Source: Archaeoglobi archaeon (lineage in GTDB: Archaea > Halobacteriota > Archaeoglobi > Archaeoglobales > Archaeoglobaceae). From it: DNA of 26,464 bases. Positions 1 to 5,641 of the stretch are shown here, in pieces; the first letter of the stretch is position 1, and the number at the start of each line of letters is the position of its first letter. The notes beneath the pieces are model-generated. The model was not told the origin of the DNA, did no database searches, and saw only the letters and a list, made by a program, of their open reading frames with translations. The stretch spans positions 1 through 26,464 of the forward strand of contig JAPDIT010000045.1 of NCBI GenBank assembly GCA_029259455.1, given 5' to 3'. Position numbers and translations under genes: made by a program.

Positions 1-1
1 A

Positions 2-1246
2 AAACCTGGATTTTACTTCTTTGAAGGTCAAATCAAACCCGTTAAATGGGAAGCTGAGGAATTTACTAAGGAGGACCTGAGAACATCCCTCCTTCTCCTT
101 GATGAGCTAAGGAGAGAGTGGTATAATCACTTGGCTGAGAGGTTCACAACAGTAATCAAGTGGGGGATTCTGGCACCTTTCAGCTATGCAATAAAGCAGA
201 TAAGGGGAACTTATGGAATTCACTTCCCCTGGCTTTTACTCCATGGATCTGCAAACACCGGCAAATCAACCTTAGGGAAGATAATAAGGGCGATCTGGAA
301 TCTCCCTCCGGAGGAGAAGGGAGGAAGCCATATTGACACGGTTCCAAGGTTCGGGAAGGTAGTTTCTGAAACCACTTTCCCCATCCTGGTTAATGAGGTT
401 GCTGAGGTTCTGGCCAAGGACTCCATCAAGGAAGTTCTGAAGTCTTCAATTGAGACCATGTTTGCAAGAGGGAGATATGTCCAGGGAGTCTATGTTGAGG
501 AGCCGGCCTTATCCCCTATGATCTTTACAACAAACAAAACCTATCCTTCAGATGATGCTCTCCTGAGGAGGTTTGTTGGGATCCTCTTCACTATCTCTGA
601 TAGAGTTACAGGGGAGGAAGTCAGCAAGTTTGAGAGGAAGGTTCTACCCAGAATATACGATTTGAGGTTTCTGGGTTATTTTGTCTTTAAGAGAATTGCT
701 GAAAATCCGGAATTGCTTAAGAAGGACTGGCTGGAGGTTTCAACCAACCTCCTTAGGGAAGCTTTTGAGTTTGCTGAGCTGGAGGTCCCCTCCTGGGTTG
801 ATGAAGAGCATGAAGGGGAAAGCCTTGAGGAAATAACTGAGATCATTAATGAAGAGATCAGGGCCAGATTACTAGAGGATGTTAATCAGAGATACTCCAG
901 ACACATCTCTAAGGTTGAGGTTTATGCGGAGGATGGGACATATTATGCTCCAAAGCTGAAACACAGGCTGGAAGCCCTATTAAAGGAGAATTTCCTCCCC
1001 TGGGCCAGTCTGAAAGGAGATGATGAAGTTGTTATCACAAACTCAGTCCTGAAGGTCCTGGATGGTCTGGCTGTTGATTCCCTCAAATCCTTAGCTGAGA
1101 GGTTTGGATGGGAGTATGGGAAGGTAAGACTCGGAAAAAAGACACCGTGGGCCATTAAAGTTCCCCTTTCAGACTTCGTGGCTTTTCTTGAGGGCTCTGA
1201 TGCAGAAGAGGAAGAAGAGCTATCAACTGAGGTGAATTTCCAATGA
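2..1246 (+). CDS. Replication helicase/ATPase, SF3/D5-like, 5' end outside window
   Basis: The reading frame is open from the left edge, so the protein begins upstream; the internal TTG at 131 is not a convincing start. The P-loop is GSANTGKST (codons near 247-273). A beta-strand PILVNEVAE carries the probable acidic Walker B residue, followed by a sensor-1-like MIFTTNK and a sensor-2-like LLRRF. This order fits the helicase half of virus and plasmid primase-helicases (D5/SF3 type), which unwind the replication fork. The C-terminal ~150 residues look like a winged-helix or accessory domain and end in an acidic run (about residues 355-365 counted from 131). The stop overlaps the start of the next gene by 4 nt, so the two are co-translated. 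Family assignment is by motif only; another AAA+ replication or packaging ATPase is possible. Confidence 0.7.
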   Translation, partial: KPGFYFFEGQIKPVKWEAEEFTKEDLRTSLLLLDELRREWYNHLAERFTTVIKWGILAPFSYAIKQIRGTYGIHFPWLLLHGSANTGKSTLGKIIRAIWNLPPEEKGGSHIDTVPRFGKVVSETTFPILVNEVAEVLAKDSIKEVLKSSIETMFARGRYVQGVYVEEPALSPMIFTTNKTYPSDDALLRRFVGILFTISDRVTGEEVSKFERKVLPRIYDLRFLGYFVFKRIAENPELLKKDWLEVSTNLLREAFEFAELEVPSWVDEEHEGESLEEITEIINEEIRARLLEDVNQRYSRHISKVEVYAEDGTYYAPKLKHRLEALLKENFLPWASLKGDDEVVITNSVLKVLDGLAVDSLKSLAERFGWEYGKVRLGKKTPWAIKVPLSDFVAFLEGSDAEEEEELSTEVNFQ

Positions 1247-1668
1247 GATGTCCTCACTGTGGCCAGTATATTGAAAATACTTTGTGGAAGGCTCTAAAAC
1301 CATACCGAAACCCTGAGCTTCCGGTTGTTGTGACAAACATTGATACGATCTTGGAAGTTGGTCCAAGGATCCGGGCCATTTTCGAGGAAAAGAATAGTCA
1401 CCTGAGGATAAGGGGATACCAGGCTGTAACGTTAAAGAAGGTGGCCCGATCTCTGAAGGTCCCTCTTTACTACATAGAGAGGGATAATGAAACAGTCAGG
1501 CTTTATGAGTATGATGTCAACCAGAAGGTTTGTTCTGATCACTTTCTGAGAGCCGATCAACTTCTCCCTGTCTTTACCGGTTCAATTTCAGAGTTTGGAG
1601 ATTGGGTTTATCGCAAGTTCATCCTTCAAGCTCCTCCTTCACAGAGGAAGAATGAGAGGAGGTGGTAG
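1243..1668 (+). CDS. Hypothetical 141-aa protein with N-terminal CxxC
   Basis: I do not recognise this protein. It starts MRCPHCGQ, a half zinc-ribbon knuckle, and has only one later cysteine (in KVCSDHF, near residue 97). It is therefore either an incomplete ribbon or a site that binds metal with histidine or as a dimer. The rest is mixed alpha/beta with a basic C-terminus (QRKNERRW). Its ATG overlaps the stop of the upstream helicase (ATGA), and its stop overlaps the GTG start of the next gene, so it belongs to one viral operon. A DNA-binding accessory role in replication is a guess from position and charge. Confidence 0.65.
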   Translation: MRCPHCGQYIENTLWKALKPYRNPELPVVVTNIDTILEVGPRIRAIFEEKNSHLRIRGYQAVTLKKVARSLKVPLYYIERDNETVRLYEYDVNQKVCSDHFLRADQLLPVFTGSISEFGDWVYRKFILQAPPSQRKNERRW

Positions 1669-1907
1669 ATTTGGGAAGAGAGGAGAAGAAGAATGGGCGG
1701 AAGTATCTGGCAGGCTATCTGGATTTTGGAGTTTTGGGGAAGAGAGAAGCATATCTGTTCAAGAACGACAGGAGAGAGAAGGACACTCAGCCGGCCTTTA
1801 AGTTGATGATCAAGGAAGGAGATGGTTGGAAAGAGGTCGGAGTGTTCTGGGTTAGGGAATCCAAACCGAGAGAGCCAGAGGAAGAGATCATAGACATGAC
1901 CGGGTAA
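1662..1907 (+). CDS. Small 81-aa basic protein, unknown function
   Basis: Starts at GTG 1662, overlapping the end of the previous gene by 7 nt, with AGAGGAGG just upstream as ribosome binding site. The protein is a compact beta-rich sequence (YLAGYLDFGVLGKREAYLFK, then KEVGVFWVRES) with an acidic tail. The pattern of short strands with 'LGKR...lFKNDR...qPAFKL' loosely recalls small single-domain proteins found beside replication genes in mobile elements, but I cannot name a family. An overlapping frame (1595-1801) is less plausible. Confidence 0.55.
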   Translation: MVDLGREEKKNGRKYLAGYLDFGVLGKREAYLFKNDRREKDTQPAFKLMIKEGDGWKEVGVFWVRESKPREPEEEIIDMTG

Positions 1908-1911
1908 GAGT

Positions 1912-2109
1912 ATGGCTGAAGTCTTAATCATCAAGAGGGGAGGGAGGCCACGGAAAGACATCCCTATTGACCTCTGTCTCTCCCTTAGAGCTCAGGGATA
2001 TAGCTACGATATGATAGCATGGAAGCTCAATCAGATGGGTTATGATGTCTCCAGATGGACCGTCATGAGGAGGCTGAAGGACCTGGAGGAACAACATGGC
2101 CCCGTCTAA
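1912..2109 (+). CDS. Small HTH DNA-binding protein with AT-hook-like start
   Basis: A 65-aa protein. Residues 9-14 (RGGRPRK) form an AT-hook-like motif. The rest reads as a helix-turn-helix: LSLRAQGYSYDMIAWKLNQ, then a second helix VSRWTVMRRLKDLEE, as in Hin/resolvase-type and transposase-type HTH domains. It starts at ATG 1912, just after the previous stop, and overlaps the next gene by 14 nt. It could be an element-encoded transcription regulator, and the palindrome at 3076-3096 is a possible target (inference). Confidence 0.65.
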   Translation: MAEVLIIKRGGRPRKDIPIDLCLSLRAQGYSYDMIAWKLNQMGYDVSRWTVMRRLKDLEEQHGPV

Positions 2110-2500
2110 TTCATCAATTTCTAAACACGAAAAAATTGGCCCTGATGACATCCCTGCAGAAGTCCGGGAGGTCTTTGAAATCCACTCAGCCATAAGGTCG
2201 TGTGGTTTACCATCAACCTTGAGGAAACCCATCAAGAGAGCCGGGAGGAAGAGCTATAACAGATTCCTGATTATCGCCTTAATTCTCTATGGACTTAAGA
2301 GAGGATGGAGCTTCAGACAGATTGAGGAGTTCTCAAGAGAGAACTGGCAATATTTGAAAGAGTTGAGTTTTAACATCAAAAAAGAGCCAGACCATTCCAC
2401 GATTTACATCACAGCCTCAAAGCTAAGGGTTGTGGATATTTTCCGTTACCTTGCCAAGCTGAAGGAAATGAGGGGAGAGATCCCCGTTCTGCCTTATTGA
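2096..2500 (+). CDS. Transposase-N-terminal-like 134-aa protein
   Basis: The central part (YNRFLIIALILYGLKRGWSF, then RQIEEFSRENWQYLKEL and PDHSTIYI) resembles the N-terminal helical domain of IS5/IS1182-type transposases (DUF772-like), where a helix bundle precedes a D-x-S-T-I motif. The DDE catalytic domain is absent: the gene ends at residue 134 and the next gene is unrelated. It is either a remnant of an insertion sequence or a transposase DNA-binding domain reused by the element. It sits in frame order with its neighbours and has intact overlaps (start inside the HTH gene, stop 3 nt before the next gene), which argues for a maintained gene rather than debris. Homology is judged by eye. 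Confidence 0.55.
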   Translation: MAPSNSSISKHEKIGPDDIPAEVREVFEIHSAIRSCGLPSTLRKPIKRAGRKSYNRFLIIALILYGLKRGWSFRQIEEFSRENWQYLKELSFNIKKEPDHSTIYITASKLRVVDIFRYLAKLKEMRGEIPVLPY

Positions 2501-2503
2501 GGT

Positions 2504-2869
2504 GTGGTCATGAGAGTAGAGAAAATCCCTGAGAAGAAAGTCAAGGAGGTTCTTGAATATTTCAAAAATACCGATTTCAGCATTTCCTTAGGGAGAAGAA
2601 GGAGGAAGCTTGTAATAACCTGCCCAAAATGCAATAGGAAGGGCATTTTAAAGCTTGTCAAGAAAGGACGAAACTACAGATTTCAGATTGAGCACTGGAT
2701 TCTTTATGGAGACGATCCTGCACAACTTTCAGCACGGCAGAGGACTGAGAAATGCCTGATAACTTTCCACGATGAAGAGCTATTCAGGAAGATCTTGAAT
2801 ATCTATGTTGAAAGGTTCGACCTGTCACCAAACTTCAGGAAGTGGCTTGAATTCTATGAGATTCTGTAA
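2504..2869 (+). CDS. Hypothetical 121-aa protein with CPKC zinc knuckle
   Basis: Start is GTG 2504, or ATG 2510 two codons later. Residues 30-38 are strongly basic (GRRRRKL), followed by CPKCNRKG, which looks like a zinc knuckle, and a single later cysteine in EKCLITFHDE, so the second ligand pair may be Cys/His. The C-terminal half is helical and aromatic-rich. It is the last gene of the plus-strand replication cluster and is followed by a 266-bp regulatory gap. A nucleic-acid-binding role is likely from composition; the exact family is unknown. Confidence 0.6.
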   Translation: MVMRVEKIPEKKVKEVLEYFKNTDFSISLGRRRRKLVITCPKCNRKGILKLVKKGRNYRFQIEHWILYGDDPAQLSARQRTEKCLITFHDEELFRKILNIYVERFDLSPNFRKWLEFYEIL

Positions 2870-2945
2870 AGGGTTGGAATAGTAATTAACCTCATATCTT
2901 ACAACATATATTTACTTGCGGTTTTTGGGCCTGAAATGACCAGTT

Positions 2946-2969
2946 TTGGGAAAATTCCTTTTTTCCCAA
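2946..2969 (+). terminator. 9-bp hairpin downstream of replication genes
   Basis: TTGGGAAAA (2946-2954) pairs perfectly with TTTTCCCAA (2961-2969) around a 6-nt loop. It lies 77 nt after the last replication gene. It could end that transcript or act as a regulator site; the T-rich right arm favours a termination role. Confidence 0.4.
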
Positions 2970-3075
2970 TATGGTAATACTATTGTTATACACTATTATA
3001 TTTACTCCCCCGAAAATGGCCTTTTTATCAAATTTTTTCAAAACACAAAGGTTTCGAAATAAGGTTTATTCTCGG

Positions 3076-3096
3076 TTGTCAATTGACAATTGACAA
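3076..3096. promoter_or_regulatory. 21-bp palindrome, probable operator
   Basis: TTGTCAATTG-A-CAATTGACAA is a perfect 10-bp inverted repeat around one central base. It ends about 10 bp upstream of the TATA-like TTTTAA that should drive the small membrane-protein genes. Its size and symmetry fit a site for a dimeric HTH regulator. The element encodes one HTH candidate (1912-2109), but the pairing is inference. Confidence 0.6.
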
Positions 3097-3135
3097 AATT
3101 GAACCCTTTTAACGAGTTATTTCCTATTTTTTCTT

Positions 3136-3279
3136 ATGATGACGGAAGTTGTTGAGCCAGTTAAGGGATTTGGAGAGGAGAGGGCGGCAGTATATAGAAA
3201 GAGTGGCTACTACACGGGTGCAGAGATGGGTGCAGTAATCGGCTTGATTGTCGGTGTTGGAGTTCAACAATGGTTCTGA
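3136..3279 (+). CDS. Small 47-aa membrane protein, candidate coat-protein N-terminal part
   Basis: Starts with two ATGs (3136 and 3139). The first 28 residues are soluble and charged. The C-terminal third (TGAEMGAVIGLIVGVGVQ) is a short hydrophobic stretch that ends abruptly at QQWF-stop. Its last 10 nt overlap the start of the next gene in the -1 frame, and that gene also begins with a hydrophobic run (VLIFVGILGG). Read together they would form one full-length transmembrane helix. It is either a separate tiny viral membrane protein coupled to the next one, or the first part of a coat protein made by frameshifting or broken by mutation. Confidence 0.6.
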   Translation: MMTEVVEPVKGFGEERAAVYRKSGYYTGAEMGAVIGLIVGVGVQQWF

Positions 3280-3524
3280 TCTTCGTGGGCATTCTTGGAG
3301 GCCAGACCTATCAGATGACTGAGGCAGACATCAACGCGATCAACGACAGTCAGATTCAAAGCTACGTGAAAGATGCCATCACAAACTCGTTCAAGGCTCT
3401 GAGCCAGACCGGGAAATACATGCCTCTGATTGTCTTGGCTGTCGTAATATCAATAGTGCTTGCCTTGGTGATAAACCTCGGAAGGGGAGGAATGGGAGGC
3501 TACTATTACGGAGGAGCTCTCTAA
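3270..3524 (+). CDS. Small two-segment membrane protein, candidate spindle-virus coat protein
   Basis: An 84-aa protein with a hydrophobic N-terminus (residues 2-10), a polar middle of about 35 residues rich in N/Q/S/T/D, and a strong transmembrane helix at about 50-69 (YMPLIVLAVVISIVLALVI). The tail is glycine/tyrosine-rich (GRGGMGGYYYGG). Helix - polar loop - helix in under 100 residues is the architecture of VP1/VP3 major capsid proteins of fuselloviruses and related spindle-shaped viruses, which sit in a lipid-containing virion. The match is architectural; I do not claim sequence identity. It lies under the same promoter as the 47-aa gene and is followed by a T-rich terminator. Confidence 0.55.
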   Translation: MVLIFVGILGGQTYQMTEADINAINDSQIQSYVKDAITNSFKALSQTGKYMPLIVLAVVISIVLALVINLGRGGMGGYYYGGAL

Positions 3525-3560
3525 AAAACTAAGTGATTTTTCCCTTTTTTTAGTGGTTTT
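3525..3560 (+). terminator. T-rich terminator after the membrane-protein genes
   Basis: After the stop, a short A-run and two T-runs (near 3538-3552) are typical of archaeal intrinsic termination on poly-T. The rest of the gap to 3716 shows no gene or strong structure to me. Confidence 0.5.
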
Positions 3561-3716
3561 AATAGCTTTGTATCAATTAGTATTAATGAAATTCCATACA
3601 AGCTTAAGAGAATTTTAGAGTCGTTGAAAGCCATAGGACCATAACATCTGAATTTTGCACCAAAATCTTAGCATGTTCTAAGGAGATAACGGCGGGTAAA
3701 TAGAGGAAGAGGGGGG

Positions 3717-4766
3717 TTAATCCACAGTTGTGGAGAGCTGCTGGATCAACCTCTCGAGTTTGACCTCTGCAGGCACAAGATTGACCTCTCCCCATGCTGC
3801 CATGTACTGCTCATAGATTTCCGAGGGGAGTTTTCCGTCATAGGATTGGACATCAAGGCTGCCAGTATTGTGGGCCATGATGTAGTCTCTCAGCCCCGGA
3901 TGGACCATCAAGACATTGTTACACATCTGCTCAAAGAACTTCCTGAAGTGTGAAGGTCTGATCAATATTCCTGTGTGGACAGCTTTGACATTTACCTTTC
4001 TCAAAGCTTTCAGGACAGAGTGGTACTCGAAAACTCTGTTTTCTGTTGGACCTTGAGGATGCAGGTCGTAGAATTCAATCACTGGTTTTATCCATTCCAC
4101 AACTATCGGGTGGAGAGGGACCCAATGGGGGAAGTTCTCTTTGTCTTTATTCTCGGAAATCCACAACATGGGAGGGTTCCTATTCAAAGCTTCTTCAAAA
4201 TCCTCTAAGGTGAGTTTAATTAGGGTGGATTCCGGTCTCTGACCCGTATAGGAAGCAAGAAGGACGAAGGCGATGAATTTAATCTTTGAATAGTAGTGCC
4301 GGACTTTTGAGTCATAGGGGCTTTTCGGAAGGTTATAGATCGCTCGAATAACGTTTTTAACGTCATCCTCTCTAAGGATTATGTGATTAATCTTTTTGCT
4401 CGGTCTTTGTGGCTTTTCGAGGATGTCTTTCAGTTCCCGGAAGTTATAGTCTCCTGTCATCTTGTAAAGGAATTCGAGTAAGTTCCTTGTGTAAGTATAG
4501 CACTTGTGCCGGACTTCATAGCTCGGATACTTGTTCATATACCAGTTTTGATATTTGAGGAGGTTCTCTCTGCTTATTATGCCTCCAGTAACTTCCATGA
4601 AATCTCTAAGGTGTTTTTCAATCCAATAACGGCCGTCTTTTGTTTTGTTTTTTGCAAATCTGTATTTGATATAATCTTCTAATATTTCTTGGTTCACTTC
4701 TATTTCGCTTTTTTCTGGCTCTTCACAGCTTCTTTGAAGCTTTGGGAGCCGGTGACCCGAGTTCAA
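3717..4766 (-). CDS. int: Archaeal tyrosine integrase (SSV/pNOB8-like)
   Basis: This site-specific recombinase of 349 aa would catalyse insertion and excision at a tRNA gene. Residues ~20-115 form an all-helical core-binding domain; residues ~130-325 the catalytic domain. Catalytic candidates are R177 (ASYTGQRPE), R275 in PSHFRKFF, H299 (IMAHNTG) and a tyrosine, most likely Y309 (QSYDG), with Y318 and Y321 as alternatives. The only usable start is TTG 4766, inside the tRNA-derived repeat. Upstream the frame stays open to 4845 with no start codon. This suggests an SSV-type gene whose 5' end lies across attP and is separated on integration, although a complete gene starting at TTG is also possible. 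Confidence 0.85.
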   Translation of the reverse strand: MNSGHRLPKLQRSCEEPEKSEIEVNQEILEDYIKYRFAKNKTKDGRYWIEKHLRDFMEVTGGIISRENLLKYQNWYMNKYPSYEVRHKCYTYTRNLLEFLYKMTGDYNFRELKDILEKPQRPSKKINHIILREDDVKNVIRAIYNLPKSPYDSKVRHYYSKIKFIAFVLLASYTGQRPESTLIKLTLEDFEEALNRNPPMLWISENKDKENFPHWVPLHPIVVEWIKPVIEFYDLHPQGPTENRVFEYHSVLKALRKVNVKAVHTGILIRPSHFRKFFEQMCNNVLMVHPGLRDYIMAHNTGSLDVQSYDGKLPSEIYEQYMAAWGEVNLVPAEVKLERLIQQLSTTVD

Positions 4767-4781
4767 ATCTCGGCGGCCCCA
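4739..4781 (+). repeat. Attachment-site copy: 3' part of tRNA-Pro(TGG)
   Basis: From the end of the anticodon stem the sequence reads as tRNA: loop TTTGGGA (anticodon TGG), stem GCCGG, a variable loop, T-stem CCGAG, T-loop TTCAAAT, stem CTCGG, acceptor strand CGGCCCC and discriminator A (4781). The bases to the left do not complete a tRNA (no D-arm, no 5' acceptor strand), so this is the truncated copy made by integration. The intact gene should be at the far left end of the element. Proline is inferred from the loop frame; shifting the variable loop by one could change it. Confidence 0.8.
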
Positions 4782-4878
4782 CTTTAAAATCGGTCGATAA
4801 CGTGGTTTACAATTCCTCGATTTTGATTCGTCAACAAATTTAAGTTAAAGTTAAATAATAGCATGTTTTGCTATTATT
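4782..4878 (+). promoter_or_regulatory. cas operon promoter region with start-adjacent hairpin
   Basis: Host DNA resumes after the att copy. The short gap is AT-rich, with a TATA-like AATTTAAG near 4837-4844 and a tandem AAGTTA repeat (about 4842-4853). AATAATAGCA (4854-4863) and TGCTATTATT (4869-4878) form a perfect 10-bp inverted repeat with a 5-nt loop. Its last base is directly followed by the cas6 ATG. It could be an operator or an mRNA hairpin controlling cas6 translation. Confidence 0.55.
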
Positions 4879-5595
4879 ATGCGTATAAGGGTTGATCTGA
4901 TACCCCCTGAGGGTGTGGCCAAGATTGACCTAAACTACTCTTATTACCTCGCATCCCTCATATATCGGGCGATAAGCTCTGTAGACAAGACCCTTTCTCT
5001 CGAACTCCACAGTCCTTACGGCCCCAAGCTTTTCACCTTCAGCAAGCTCTTTGCTGAAAACTACAAAATTGACGGAGAGTGGATGGTGATAAAGGGATCA
5101 GCCCACTTCTTCTTCTCCTCACCAAAGAACGAGATGTGCGAGAAGTTCGTCGAGGGGGTTCTGGCTAATCCAGAGGTGAGTGTTGGAGATGCGCAGTTTC
5201 TCGTCACGGGTGTTGAGGTTTTGAGAGAGAAGAAGATAGGAGAGAAAGAGAAGTTCGTCACCCTTAGCCCGATAACCGTCACAACAGTTGAACATCAGGG
5301 TTACTCCAGAAGGAGCGTCGACCTCTACCCGTCAGATGCGAGATTCTATGAGATTCTGAGGAGAAATCTCGTGAAGAAGTACGTCGCCCTCCACGGTAGA
5401 GAGCCGGAAGATGCTGAGTTGAGGATAAAGCCGATTTCTGTGAAGCCGAAGAGGCTGAGGATAAAGAACACGTTTCACCGCTGCTCAGAGATGGTCTTTC
5501 TCGCTGAAGGGAGCAGGGAGCTTCTTGATGTAGGATACAAGGCGGGGTTCGGGAGCAAGAACTCAATGGGGTTTGGGATGGTGAAGGTGGTATGA
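4879..5595 (+). CDS. cas6: Cas6 CRISPR RNA endoribonuclease
   Basis: A 238-aa protein that should cut pre-crRNA within the repeat. It shows the two-ferredoxin-fold Cas6 pattern: an N-terminal strand and helix (YYLASLIYRAI), then H44 followed by SPYGPKLFTFSKLF, the usual place of the Cas6 catalytic histidine. The C-terminal glycine-rich loop is GYKAGFGSKNSMGFGMVKV (about residues 219-237). Length is normal. It is the first gene of the plus-strand cas operon and starts flush with an inverted repeat. The repeat's 3' end (ATTGAAAG) is the usual 8-nt crRNA tag that such a cut would leave. No lesion is seen. Confidence 0.9.
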   Translation: MRIRVDLIPPEGVAKIDLNYSYYLASLIYRAISSVDKTLSLELHSPYGPKLFTFSKLFAENYKIDGEWMVIKGSAHFFFSSPKNEMCEKFVEGVLANPEVSVGDAQFLVTGVEVLREKKIGEKEKFVTLSPITVTTVEHQGYSRRSVDLYPSDARFYEILRRNLVKKYVALHGREPEDAELRIKPISVKPKRLRIKNTFHRCSEMVFLAEGSRELLDVGYKAGFGSKNSMGFGMVKVV

Positions 5596-5641
5596 AGAGA
5601 GAAAAACTGTCGGAGTCACATAACATAAGAGGTGGTATAGC

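Larger units (their letters stand above)
2870..3135 (+). promoter_or_regulatory. AT-rich regulatory gap of the element
   Basis: This 266-bp non-coding stretch separates the replication genes from the membrane-protein genes. It holds a 9-bp inverted repeat (2946-2969), TATA-like stretches (near 2996-3005 and 3107-3112) and a 21-bp palindrome (3076-3096). The TTTTAA near 3107-3112 lies about 25 nt upstream of ATG 3136, which fits leaderless archaeal transcription of the small membrane gene. Confidence 0.5.
1..4781. mobile_element. Right end of an integrated provirus or plasmid (partial)
   Basis: A block of short, tightly packed plus-strand genes (replication ATPase, zinc-ribbon and HTH proteins, small membrane proteins) is closed by a minus-strand tyrosine integrase. 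It ends exactly at a 43-bp copy of a tRNA 3' end. That layout is the signature of a tRNA-targeted archaeal integrative element. The intact tRNA and the other end lie left of the window. Two small membrane proteins with the two-helix pattern of spindle-shaped-virus coat proteins suggest a virus rather than a plasmid, which is inference. No structural gene beyond these is visible in this portion. Confidence 0.85.

Noticed and set aside
4730..4781. A complete tRNA gene at the provirus end
   Set aside because: Only the anticodon-loop-to-3' part folds; the 5' half is absent, so it is an att copy.
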